Assembly: GCF_036965165.1 (NCBI RefSeq)
Contig: NZ_JBALOX010000050.1
Coordinates: 1 to 10,925 of the forward strand
Origin: Ferdinandcohnia sp036965165
Lineage (GTDB): Bacteria > Bacillota > Bacilli > Bacillales > Bacillaceae_L
Direction of reading: 5' to 3'
DNA: 10,925 nt
The translations under genes and the position numbers were made by a program. Position 1 is the stretch's first letter; every line of letters starts with the position of its first letter. Under the pieces are notes generated by a model. That model saw nothing but the letters and a program-made list of their open reading frames with translations, did no database searches and was not told the origin of the DNA. Positions 1 through 6,970 of the stretch are shown piece after piece.

Positions 1-179
1 AAATCGGCTTTCCAAGATTTAGCCTAATTTTTAAAAATAACTAAACGGACCAAAACTTTCCAAACATCGTACATTGGAGGGTTATTTGGCATGCGTAAAT
101 TTAGTATAACATGAGATAATTTAAGTTTTTATTGAAAAATATTGACAAACTATTAGCTGGTTTAGTTCAAGAAGATTTT

Positions 180-662
180 TCACTTTTCCTTTACATTAAC
201 TACTACATTTCCAAAAAAATGCTCATCAAAATAAACTTTTAATTTCCATAATCCTGTGTTTGGTAACATCATAGATGAAGGTATATGATGGTCTGCCCCA
301 GTATTAGGAGAAAGGCTCCCACTATCCGGGGATTGAAAAACAGTCATTTCTTCTCCAGATTCTTTACTGACTCCAATTACTTTAAAAGCCTTTGTTAATA
401 CTTTTTCATCACCCCAAAAATGCCACATATACTTTTGTGATTGACCAGCAATAAAAGGTCCGTACTCCCCAAAACCGAATTTACCATTATCTCCAATACG
501 AAATACAAAGTCGCCTTTTTCCCCATCATCAGTAACAACAACTTCTCTAACTAGTGTCGCACTTTCTTCCCAAGTCTCTTCTTCTTTTACTGTTTCTGTC
601 GTATTCGAGCAACCTACCAAAACAAGCAAAAATAAAAGAATATAAGAAGTAAATCGTTGCAA
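180..662 (-). CDS. Small secreted lipoprotein of unknown function
   Basis: A 160-residue protein. It begins with a hydrophobic signal segment (about residues 4-16) ending in a lipobox LVGC, with the cysteine at about residue 18, so it should be lipid-anchored outside the membrane. An acidic linker follows (about 20-45). The rest looks beta-rich, with a Trp- and Gly-rich middle (YMWHFWGDE) and a conserved-looking end (SSMMLPNTGLWKLKVYF). From memory this resembles the DUF4871-type lipoproteins of Bacillus, but I could not check it. The start is TTG at 662, chosen because AGAGGGGG lies 8 bases upstream; the nearby ATG at 669 is in another frame. It stands alone: the next minus-strand gene ends more than 500 bases upstream, with a terminator between. 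Real gene: high confidence. Function: unknown. Confidence 0.85.
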   Translation of the reverse strand: MQRFTSYILLFLLVLVGCSNTTETVKEEETWEESATLVREVVVTDDGEKGDFVFRIGDNGKFGFGEYGPFIAGQSQKYMWHFWGDEKVLTKAFKVIGVSKESGEEMTVFQSPDSGSLSPNTGADHHIPSSMMLPNTGLWKLKVYFDEHFFGNVVVNVKEK

Positions 663-742
663 TGTTCATTCCCCCTCTTTCCATTTATAAGGATGTTTTT
701 CTCTATCTCTGTTAACTAGTTCGATCAATATACATAAAAGTC

Positions 743-840
743 CTTGTTCAACTAATCTGTCCCTTTAGTTTAAGTGTAACATTTCACAATCAATATAAAT
801 AATAACAAATAAAAAAGTCCTTTAAGGAAGCCTTAAAGGA
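743..840 (-). repeat. Composite intergenic element, copy A
   Basis: The left arm at 743-774 contains AACTAATCTGTCCCTTTAGTT, close to the core shared by other copies (AACTAACCTGCCCCGTTAG). AACTAA can pair with TTAGTT to form a small hairpin. About 40 AT-rich bases later comes the terminator hairpin at 818-840. I see no clear right arm. Strand is given as minus because the hairpin terminates minus-strand transcripts. Confidence 0.55.
811..840 (-). terminator. Rho-independent terminator (minus strand)
   Basis: TCCTTTAAGG (818-827) and CCTTAAAGGA (831-840) form a perfect 10-bp stem with a 3-base loop. On the minus strand it is followed by a run of six T (811-816 on plus). It lies downstream of the germination operon and upstream of the lipoprotein gene, so it most likely ends read-through from the operon about 375 bases after the last ORF. 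Confidence 0.75.
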
Positions 841-1214
841 ACTAGAGTAATTTTCAAAAGAACTTTTTGGGTGGATTCATAGTTGCTAGATAAATAAATT
901 TACTAAGCAGGAGTTATCAAGAATCTTGATACTAAGTACTATACTTGTCCTTATAAAAAGAACAAATTTTGAAATAATTCAAGCAAAGTAACCACCAAAT
1001 AACACCCTTGTTTGGAGGGTGTTTCAAATCTGGAACTTTAATTACTTTTTACAGTACTTAAACAGGTTCTTCTTAATAAATTTTGTTTTTGTTATTATCA
1101 CTCCATGTTTATCTTCTTAATAAAAATAGTTAGGTCTTTAGTAGTTCAGGTGATGGATTTAGGTTGCTTTCACTCCGGATGAACTTTCCAAATAGACTTG
1201 AACAATGATTCATG
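841..1214. other. Gene-free stretch with two inverted repeats
   Basis: I find no supportable gene here. It holds a 17-base palindrome at 915-931 (arms TATCAAGA and TCTTGATA around one A). It also holds an 8-bp hairpin at 1001-1023 (AACACCCT paired with AGGGTGTT) that has no good T tail on either strand. The words CTTCTTAATAAA are repeated near 1069 and 1112. A minus-strand reading frame of 28 codons just left of 1214 has no ribosome binding site and is not called. Confidence 0.5.
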
Positions 1215-1379
1215 TTAAAAAAATGATTTGATAACCAATACGATACTTAATGCGAATCCTATTAGGATAAGAAATGAAAAAACGACTAATTCTTTTATTT
1301 CTTTTTTCTTCACTAATCGCCTTGCTTCCCAAGAAAAGAGTGCAACAAATATGAGGGTCAAGATAAATATTTTTAACAT
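1215..1379 (-). CDS. Small two-helix membrane protein, probable germinant receptor D protein
   Basis: A 54-residue protein running from MLKIFILTLI to LVIKSFF. It has one hydrophobic helix at about 2-16, a short basic loop (WEARRLVKKKEIKE, about 17-30) and a second hydrophobic helix at about 31-51. ATG is at 1379, with AGGA 8 bases upstream. It starts 30 bases after the GerC-type gene stops, on the same strand, so it is almost certainly the last gene of that operon. Small two-helix 'D' proteins encoded inside or next to germinant receptor operons are known in Bacillus, where they change the rate of spore germination. Position, size and topology all fit. I infer that it modulates this receptor in the spore inner membrane. 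The individual sequence match to known D proteins was not tested. Confidence 0.85.
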   Translation of the reverse strand: MLKIFILTLIFVALFSWEARRLVKKKEIKELVVFSFLILIGFALSIVLVIKSFF

Positions 1380-1409
1380 TTACAAATTCCTACTTACTAT
1401 ATATTGATG

Positions 1410-2564
1410 TTATTTAATTAATCCGATGCTTCTAATGAAAACCTTTGGCTGAATGGCAACCTCCACTTGTGAAAATTCCTGTTCCCAATTCTGTTTATAT
1501 TTTAAATTCCATTCCTTTGGATATTTTTTATAGACAGCTTGTCCAAATCCAAATATATCTGACTGGAAATCTTTTTGGGCAATATCTATTACCATTTGTA
1601 TTCTTTCCTTAATATCAGATTCAACATCTTTTTGTAGGCTTTCGATTACTTTTGGGTCATCTAGTTTTAACTTTGAATCATTTTCCATGACAGTCATATC
1701 CGAGATTACATTAACTGTGATTGCTATTTTATCATGTTCCATGTTTGGAATAATTTTTACTTCTGCTTTTGTAATATCTATACTAATATATCCATCCCCT
1801 TCTTCCTTAGGGATTTCAATCGTAATAACTCCTTTTTCCATTTCATTGCGAAGCCATAAAATTCCCCGAGTTTTAGCTTTATCTATCCATCCCACTAGTT
1901 TATCCCCTTTAAACACGGCAGTTCCATTAAGAACTTGTCCCTTCCCTGAATCATTTTTCTCGTTTACTTCTAGTGATGTTAGTGCAAACTCTGGCGCAAA
2001 TGGTTCCATTCCATCCGTAAGAAGCATGTTTAAAAAATCATTCATATAAATAGATAGCCCAACACTTAGTTTTACAAGCTCTTTCGTTTCCTCTGCAGAA
2101 ACACTTTCTAATTTCGGAATTTCTTTAAGTACTTCAGTTGCTTCCCCTTTTGTAAACATAATAAAACTGTTGATACGAGGTTCATGATATCTTGAATGAA
2201 AATCAATAATATTTGCAACACCCTTTCTTGCTAAATCCTCTCCGATTAATAAAACCCTACTTTGTGCAAAAAAGATACGTCTTGAAGTCTTCATTTGTAG
2301 GTTTCGGTAAGCTTCAGATACGGTGTTTCCGGTCTCTGAAATGATATATGTACTATTATTGCTACTACCTCCACCGCTTCCTTCAGTGGGTCCTAATTTT
2401 GATGGAATGGCCACTTGGAGTGATAAACGAATCTGATCGTCTTTAATTAGGTCTAATCCAATTGCAGTAATAATGGCAATATCGTTCACCTCTAGGCGGT
2501 CCCAACAGCCTGTTAGCAAATGAATTGAAAACACCACTATTAGCAGCATTCTCATTTTTTTCAT
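1410..2564 (-). CDS. Ger(x)C family spore germination lipoprotein (receptor C subunit)
   Basis: 384 residues, the usual length for GerAC/GerBC/GerKC-type proteins. The signal peptide runs to a lipobox LLTGC with the cysteine at residue 20, followed by WDRLEVNDIAIITAIGLDL, the hallmark start of the mature protein in this family. The C-terminus (QVEVAIQPKVFIRSIGLIK) is also typical. The C subunit is a lipid-anchored protein on the outer face of the spore inner membrane and works with the A and B subunits in nutrient sensing. A Gly/Ser-rich patch near residues 60-70 (EGSGGGSSNNS) is probably a flexible loop. ATG is at 2564 with GGAG 8 bases upstream. It lies 29 bases after the A-subunit gene. 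The germinant cannot be read from the sequence. Confidence 0.95.
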   Translation of the reverse strand: MKKMRMLLIVVFSIHLLTGCWDRLEVNDIAIITAIGLDLIKDDQIRLSLQVAIPSKLGPTEGSGGGSSNNSTYIISETGNTVSEAYRNLQMKTSRRIFFAQSRVLLIGEDLARKGVANIIDFHSRYHEPRINSFIMFTKGEATEVLKEIPKLESVSAEETKELVKLSVGLSIYMNDFLNMLLTDGMEPFAPEFALTSLEVNEKNDSGKGQVLNGTAVFKGDKLVGWIDKAKTRGILWLRNEMEKGVITIEIPKEEGDGYISIDITKAEVKIIPNMEHDKIAITVNVISDMTVMENDSKLKLDDPKVIESLQKDVESDIKERIQMVIDIAQKDFQSDIFGFGQAVYKKYPKEWNLKYKQNWEQEFSQVEVAIQPKVFIRSIGLIK

Positions 2565-2593
2565 TTATGCTTCTCCGTCCTTTCCTTCACAAA

Positions 2594-4153
2594 TCAGTAT
2601 TTTCGAAAGCGAACGCCTAAACGCCTTATATTCCTTTTTCCAGTTTGTTCTGGACGTTGATCCATTTTCCACCAGGGAACTCGTATGAATATATCCTTCA
2701 TATTATTTAAATTAAACGGAGAAACCGGCGACAAATAGGGAACACCAAAGGAACGAAGCTGAACAAGATGAACTAACATAAAAAAGACTCCAAGGAAGAT
2801 GCCATAAAATCCTAACGTTCCAGCTAAAAAAATCATAAAAAAACGAAGGAGTCGAATTGCTCCTGTCAATGGATAATTTGGAAACATAAATGAGGCAATT
2901 CCTGTTGTCGACACAACAATTACTAATGGAGCTGAGACAATCCCTGCCTCAACAGCTGCTTGCCCAATGACCAGGGCACCCACAATGCTTACCGTCGATC
3001 CAATTGGTCTAGGTAATCGCAGGCCAGCCTCACGTAATGCTTCAAATGTAATTTCCATTAACAATGCCTCAATAACTGCGGGAAACGGCACCTTTTCCCT
3101 TGATGCCGCGACACTGAACAGAAGGTTTGTTGGCAATAGTTCTTGATGAAATGTTGTCACGGCAATATAAATAGCGGGAAACATCAACGCGATCAATAAG
3201 AATAAATATCGGATTAATCGAATAAAAGAGGTCATGATAAATCTTCCATAATAATCTTCTGGAGAATTCATCATTCCAAAAAAAGTAACCGGAACAATAA
3301 GTGCAAATGGACTATTATCAACAATAACTGCAACCTTTCCTTCTAGAAGGTTGCCAACAACTCTATCAGGACGTTCTGTTTGCAATACTTGCGGAAATAC
3401 AGAGTAAGGAGTATCCTCAATAAATTCTACAATGTACCCACTATCCTCAATCGCATCGATATCAATTTGTCTTAATCTAGTACGAACTTCTTCAACGATT
3501 GAATGTTGTGCTGTATTTTCAAGATAAGTGATGATTACCTCCGTTTTCGAAAGCCGACCTATTTGCATACTTTCTAGTTTTAGTTTTGTGGTTTTTAAAC
3601 GTCTTCGAATCATGCTTGCATTCGTTCTGATATTTTCGGTAAACCCTTCTCTCGGTCCTATGACAACCGCTTCTGATAAAGGTTCACTAACAGATCGTTG
3701 CTCCCATGATTGTTCACCTATAAAAATTGCTTTATTTATGCCATTAATGAGTAGTACCGTACTCCCAATCAAAATTTGATCAATCACTGCTTGGATTGTT
3801 TCACCTTGTTTTACGTCAGCTGAACTTAACTGTTCTAAAACGTAATCTATTTTTAGCTCTGATTGCTGCACAATTGCTTGGTTATTCTTTATCAAGGGAT
3901 TGATAACATGTAACTCTATTTTTTCTAAATCCACAAGTCCATCGAGATAAATAATCATCGCATAATAGAGGTTATCAATCTCAAATTCCCGGAAAGTAAA
4001 ATCGGCGGTTCCTTCAAAAAGTTTCTTAATTTTAGTACCATTTTCTTTAAGGCTTTCCGATAAAACATCAACCTCATTTTGATCCTGACCTATTTCTAGA
4101 TGATCAATTTGTATATTAGGAAATTCTTTATTTTTTTTCCTAAGAATCTTCAT
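2594..4153 (-). CDS. GerA family spore germination protein (receptor A subunit)
   Basis: 519 residues from the preferred start, a normal length for GerAA/GerBA/GerKA-type proteins. The first half is a soluble domain (to about residue 280). The second half carries about five membrane helices, with the strongly conserved block LRLPRPIGSTVSIVGALVIG followed by QAAVEAGIVSAPLVIVVS. The tail after the last helix is basic (KRNIRRLGVRFRKY). This is the large membrane subunit of the germinant receptor; members of the family assemble into oligomers proposed to act as ion channels. Two in-frame ATGs exist, at 4168 and 4153. I choose 4153 because GGAAGG lies 7 bases upstream, while the first ATG has no good ribosome binding site; using 4168 would add five residues. 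The B subunit gene ends about 30 bases upstream. Confidence 0.95.
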   Translation of the reverse strand: MKILRKKNKEFPNIQIDHLEIGQDQNEVDVLSESLKENGTKIKKLFEGTADFTFREFEIDNLYYAMIIYLDGLVDLEKIELHVINPLIKNNQAIVQQSELKIDYVLEQLSSADVKQGETIQAVIDQILIGSTVLLINGINKAIFIGEQSWEQRSVSEPLSEAVVIGPREGFTENIRTNASMIRRRLKTTKLKLESMQIGRLSKTEVIITYLENTAQHSIVEEVRTRLRQIDIDAIEDSGYIVEFIEDTPYSVFPQVLQTERPDRVVGNLLEGKVAVIVDNSPFALIVPVTFFGMMNSPEDYYGRFIMTSFIRLIRYLFLLIALMFPAIYIAVTTFHQELLPTNLLFSVAASREKVPFPAVIEALLMEITFEALREAGLRLPRPIGSTVSIVGALVIGQAAVEAGIVSAPLVIVVSTTGIASFMFPNYPLTGAIRLLRFFMIFLAGTLGFYGIFLGVFFMLVHLVQLRSFGVPYLSPVSPFNLNNMKDIFIRVPWWKMDQRPEQTGKRNIRRLGVRFRKY

Positions 4154-4184
4154 ATTTACACCTTCCATACCTGTGAACCGGCTA

Positions 4185-5279
4185 TTATAACTCTATTTTT
4201 TTGCGGATAAACGCAATACATAAGAAAAGGATTGGTAAAATGATTTGTAATAAAGTATGTACATATGGAACATAAAGCTTGAATCCTATTTCTATATGTT
4301 CTACATAGCTTGTTGCGCTTATGAGAGATAATGGTGTAATGATCGTTGCAAGACCAATCATTACTGAGCGAGATTGTTTTAAATTGAATAGCTGAGAAAT
4401 CCCAACCATTGCTCCAAGTGTAAATCCTCCGACCTTAAAAAAGACTCCTGAAACCATCATTAGTATAACAAGTGCATCAAAGCGTTCGAGAAAATCTGCA
4501 ACTGAAACCAATTGGACAGCTACAAGAAAATTAAAATAATCTATTTTATAAATTTCTGGACCAACTACAGATATCACCATAATAGTGTTGATTGTTAACA
4601 ATATTCCACCTAGTACAATGGTGTACATTCCTATCTTCCTTATATTATGCTTCTTACCCAAAAATGGGAAAAACATCATAATAACTATCGTTTCACCAAA
4701 CGGGAAGTTTATAGAATTTGGAATTGCCTTTTTTGAAAATGAAAGAACACCATCTCCAAGAATAGGGGTAAGATTATTAATATTAAATTGTTCAACAGTT
4801 AACAAAAGAATCCAAATTATTATGAGTGAAAAAATATAAATAGGAAACACAATTTCCGCCATACGACCTAATGCCTCTATTCCGCTCCCTAGACAATAAA
4901 TCATTAAGATCATAAAACTTCCAATTATGACTATAATTGGGGTTTCGGTTAATATGGTAGAGACAATCAAATCCCCTAATTCTCTACACGCCCTTGCAGC
5001 TGAATATGTAAAGTGCAATATGTACAAGAAAATCACAGGGTAAGAAAGATATTTCCCAATAATCTTCGGAATCATTTGAACCAACGTGTCACCCTGATAG
5101 TAGATTGATAATTGAGTAAAAATAGCCATTAGGATGAGACCGCCTAATAACCCTACAACTGGAAATAACCATGCATCCTGCTTAACCTCTGCGCCTAACC
5201 CCAGAATAATCGCTGTACCTAATACATAGCCAATCATCAAATATATAAGCTGGATATCACTGATTTTTTCCTTCTTCAT
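4185..5279 (-). CDS. GerB family spore germination permease (receptor B subunit)
   Basis: 364 residues with about ten hydrophobic helices and short loops. This is the topology and length of GerAB/GerBB/GerKB-type proteins, which belong to the amino acid-polyamine-organocation (APC) transporter superfamily. The start (KISDIQLIYLMIGYVLGTAI) and the helix-1 Gly-rich stretch fit. In known receptors the B subunit binds the nutrient germinant. TTG at 5282 and ATG at 5279 are adjacent. I choose ATG because the ribosome binding site AAGGGGGGAGG ends 3 bases before it and would touch TTG directly. The gene starts 14 bases after the DUF3231-type ORF stops, suggesting coupled translation. Here B comes before A and C, whereas A-B-C or A-C-B is more common. 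Confidence 0.95.
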   Translation of the reverse strand: MKKEKISDIQLIYLMIGYVLGTAIILGLGAEVKQDAWLFPVVGLLGGLILMAIFTQLSIYYQGDTLVQMIPKIIGKYLSYPVIFLYILHFTYSAARACRELGDLIVSTILTETPIIVIIGSFMILMIYCLGSGIEALGRMAEIVFPIYIFSLIIIWILLLTVEQFNINNLTPILGDGVLSFSKKAIPNSINFPFGETIVIMMFFPFLGKKHNIRKIGMYTIVLGGILLTINTIMVISVVGPEIYKIDYFNFLVAVQLVSVADFLERFDALVILMMVSGVFFKVGGFTLGAMVGISQLFNLKQSRSVMIGLATIITPLSLISATSYVEHIEIGFKLYVPYVHTLLQIILPILFLCIAFIRKKIEL

Positions 5280-5293
5280 CAACCTCCCCCCTT

Positions 5294-5632
5294 TTAGGTG
5301 TTAAAACCTTGCAGAGCAATTTGTGATGCTTGATGGAGGTAATTCAAAAAATATGTGTCTGAATACAACCTAGGAGCATTTTCATTTACATCTTCATTAA
5401 GTTTAAATCCATAAGGTATTGGATACTTTTCTTTGTTGAAAATCTCAGTTAATGTTTTAAGATTTCCTTGAGCAATTTCAAAAGCATGTTTGACTAATGC
5501 TTTAATCTTTTCATCCTCAACTATGGTTAAAAAATATTTAAAATGACAAGCAATGGCAGTATTATTAATATAGGATGTACAAAGAGCTGTTATCTCTGCT
5601 GATGTAAGCTGTACATGATTGCCTTTCTCCAT
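5294..5632 (-). CDS. Short DUF3231-type protein, probably truncated
   Basis: 112 residues from ATG at 5632, chosen for TGGAGG 6 bases upstream; a TTG at 5653 lies further up in frame but has no ribosome binding site. The sequence (HVQLTSAEITALCTSYINN, then an EDEKIKALVKHAFEIAQGN helix, KEKYPIPYGF, APRLYSDTYFLNYL) matches my memory of DUF3231, an alpha-helical Bacillaceae family usually about 330 residues long and made of two similar halves. Only about two thirds of one half is present: it stops soon after the third helix, eleven bases before the GerB ribosome binding region. It is therefore a truncated remnant or a minimal version. It is first in the germination operon. The role of the family is not known to me. 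Confidence 0.8.
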   Translation of the reverse strand: MEKGNHVQLTSAEITALCTSYINNTAIACHFKYFLTIVEDEKIKALVKHAFEIAQGNLKTLTEIFNKEKYPIPYGFKLNEDVNENAPRLYSDTYFLNYLHQASQIALQGFNT

Positions 5633-5703
5633 AATAAACCTCCATCTAACCAAACAATCCTTTATTGTACAATATTCCCTAATTTTTCTAACAATATGTA
5701 CAT

Positions 5704-5747
5704 AAAAAAGCCTTCTGCTTTATACAGTGTTTTATGTGTAGTAGGCT
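5704..5747 (-). terminator. Rho-independent terminator (minus strand, possibly both)
   Basis: AGCCT (5709-5713) pairs with AGGCT (5743-5747), with further pairing inside after one mismatch (CTGC with GTAG). On the minus strand six T follow (5704-5709 on plus). On the plus strand the stem is followed by a T/C-rich tract, so it could work both ways. It lies 70-110 bases upstream of the germination operon and would insulate it from upstream minus-strand transcription. Confidence 0.65.
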
Positions 5748-5754
5748 GTTCTTT

Positions 5755-5800
5755 CTTTTTCAACTAAACTGCCCCTTAAACAAAGAAGTGTTTTCACTTC
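5755..5800 (-). repeat. Composite intergenic element, copy B
   Basis: The left arm TTCAACTAAACTGCCCC (5759-5775) is followed by a short hairpin, GAAGTG (5785-5790) with CACTTC (5795-5800) around TTTT. No right arm is visible. It carries the exact CTGCCCC core seen in four other copies and lies directly next to the terminator at 5704-5747. Confidence 0.6.
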
Positions 5801-6039
5801 ATAATATGATCGAACTACGTTAAAAGTAGTAATAAAAAACTTTACATTTAATTGGAAATAGTTTTAAAATAATTTTTATGGAAGGTTAGTATGGAACAAA
5901 GGGAGCAGCAATCTCCTGACTCATATTCGACCCTCTTTTTTATTAGTACTCCGACATATCGAGGCTTCCCTCTTGATTACTCTGAATTTTATGATATTTT
6001 ATTTTTAACTCTCACTATACACTTTAGGGGGAATGGAAC

Positions 6040-6237
6040 ATTAAAATTGGAACCAAAGTAGTTTACGATTCAGTTGAATATACCGTTATTTGGGTATATG
6101 ATAGTGGTTTCTGTGAAATCCATTATAAAATTAGTTCAACTATAAGAACTTGCTCTCCTTTAAATAATATTTTTTACTTTGTATGGTTGAGGGTCACCTT
6201 CTTCAAAAAAGCATATAGGCAACAAATTGTTTGGTAA
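6040..6237 (+). pseudogene. Probable decayed small gene with ATT in place of a start codon
   Basis: The frame reads IKIGTKVVYDSVEYTVIWVY then DSGFCEI, which looks like the start of a real small beta-rich domain. AGGGGG lies 8 bases before the ATT codon at 6040, exactly where an ATG would be expected. No ATG, GTG or TTG follows in frame until well inside. After DSGFCEI the frame loses protein-like character. The +1 frame at that point reads IIKLVQL and then stops at 6143-6145, a plausible continuation. My reading is a former small gene that lost its start codon and gained an indel. Use of ATT as a rare start for a 65-residue protein is the alternative. I do not recognise the family with certainty. 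Confidence 0.35.
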
Positions 6238-6255
6238 TCTTGTTCTTTAATACAG

Positions 6256-6285
6256 TGCAAGTTTTGTTCGAATTACGACATAATA
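6256..6285 (+). promoter_or_regulatory. Possible promoter (sigma-G-like or sigma-A-like)
   Basis: TGCAAG (6256-6261), 17 bases, then CATAATA (6279-6285). The second box is close to the CATACTA -10 of forespore promoters, and the first is a fair match to their -35. It would start transcription near 6292, about 100 bases before the terminator at 6349-6404. It is a weak call from sequence alone. Confidence 0.25.
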
Positions 6286-6348
6286 CTTTTGTTGTTATTT
6301 GCTGCAAATTGTTGAAAGCGTATGGTTCATTCTATTAAAATAGTAATC

Positions 6349-6404
6349 AAGAAGTCCTTGGACATTTGTTTTTTAATACTTAGTCTGGGGACTTCTTTTA
6401 TTTT
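6349..6404 (+). terminator. Rho-independent terminator (plus strand)
   Basis: AAGAAGTCC (6349-6357) and GGACTTCTT (6389-6397) form a 9-bp stem with additional GAC/GTC pairing inside. The stem is followed by TTATTTT. It is the first terminator after the decayed gene at 6040-6237 and after the possible promoter at 6256. Confidence 0.65.
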
Positions 6405-6534
6405 CCCCTCATTAATGGCGCTTTTTACTTCATTTAAGGATAAATTTTCTTTAATTTATTCATCTTTTTATAGGTATTTTTTATACTCTAGAAGAAAATA
6501 ATTACATCAATACCTATATAAGGAGTTGATTTTA

Positions 6535-6702
6535 ATGCCAAATAGGAATTCCATTCGAAGTTTATTAGGTATAGATGTTCGTCCTCGATCTTCTAATAAG
6601 CACAGTTACGATGTCGATTCATTTAGTAACCCAATTATTCATAAAAAAATAAATGGGCAAGTTATTGTTCCTCTTGATATTGACAGACTATGGGGAAAAT
6701 AA
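6535..6702 (+). CDS. 55-residue protein of unknown function
   Basis: This is the only convincing plus-strand gene in the window. ATG at 6535 has AGGAG 9 bases upstream, and the frame ends TAA at 6700-6702. The 55 residues (start MPNRNSIRSLLGIDVRPRS, end PLDIDRLWGK) are hydrophilic and slightly basic. There is no signal peptide or membrane helix, and the third-position base use looks like a normal low-GC gene. I do not recognise it. It lies between the terminators at 6349-6404 and 6971-7002, so it is probably a single-gene transcript. No clear promoter was found, although a TATACT lies near 6482. A role in sporulation is possible given the neighbouring germination operon, but that is only a guess. 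Confidence 0.6.
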   Translation: MPNRNSIRSLLGIDVRPRSSNKHSYDVDSFSNPIIHKKINGQVIVPLDIDRLWGK

Positions 6703-6849
6703 ATTTACTTTTAAGTAAATTAACAAATCAAGTCCCAATATTTTTCTTCGTGTTTTACTTCATAATTTTTTCGTACTGTGCATTAATTTTTTTTTGAAAA
6801 AATCAATATTTGTCCAAGTCGCTTAATCTTTTTCCGAATATACTATTAT

Positions 6850-6926
6850 TGCTATTACGAAGACATAATAGCAGCCACTAACTCCTTTTTTGGGGAATCC
6901 ATTACCTTGGAAAAGTAGTGGATTCC
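6850..6926 (+). other. Two adjacent strong hairpins, possible structured RNA
   Basis: TGCTATTA (6850-6857) pairs with TAATAGCA (6866-6873), a perfect 8-bp stem with an 8-base loop. GGAATCCATTAC (6894-6905) pairs with GTAGTGGATTCC (6915-6926), a 12-bp stem with one G-U pair and a 9-base loop. Neither has a T tail. A third hairpin, the terminator at 6971-7002, follows. The set could be a short structured transcript on the plus strand. No known riboswitch motif is recognised. Confidence 0.35.
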
Positions 6927-6970
6927 TACATATATCACATTGAAAAAGACTCATATAAGATTCCTCTAAT

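Larger units (their letters stand above)
5633..6534. other. Gene-poor stretch upstream of the germination operon
   Basis: About 900 bases with no confident gene. It holds a 12-base palindrome TATTGTACAATA at 5663-5674, a terminator and repeat copy at 5704-5800, a probable decayed gene at 6040-6237, and a strong hairpin terminator at 6349-6404. A 59-codon frame at 5891-6070 on plus (ATG with GGAAGG upstream) is open but has no recognisable content. I could not find a convincing promoter of the forespore sigma-G type before 5632. Confidence 0.5.

Noticed and set aside
157..180. AAACTA...TTTAGTTCAAG next to the lipoprotein stop as another repeat copy
   Set aside because: Only the outer letters resemble the arms; the CTGCCCC core is missing and the match is too short to separate from chance.
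1128..1214. A 28-codon minus-strand frame just after the D-type gene
   Set aside because: It has no ribosome binding site, is very short and shows no recognisable content.
1687..2049. A 120-codon plus-strand frame
   Set aside because: It lies wholly inside the GerC-type gene on the other strand, has low-complexity Ser/Pro/Thr content and no ribosome binding site.
3528..3779. An 83-codon plus-strand frame
   Set aside because: It lies antisense within the GerA-type gene and has no family features.
4585..4839. An 84-codon plus-strand frame
   Set aside because: It lies antisense within the GerB-type gene; its hydrophobic content simply mirrors the membrane helices on the other strand.
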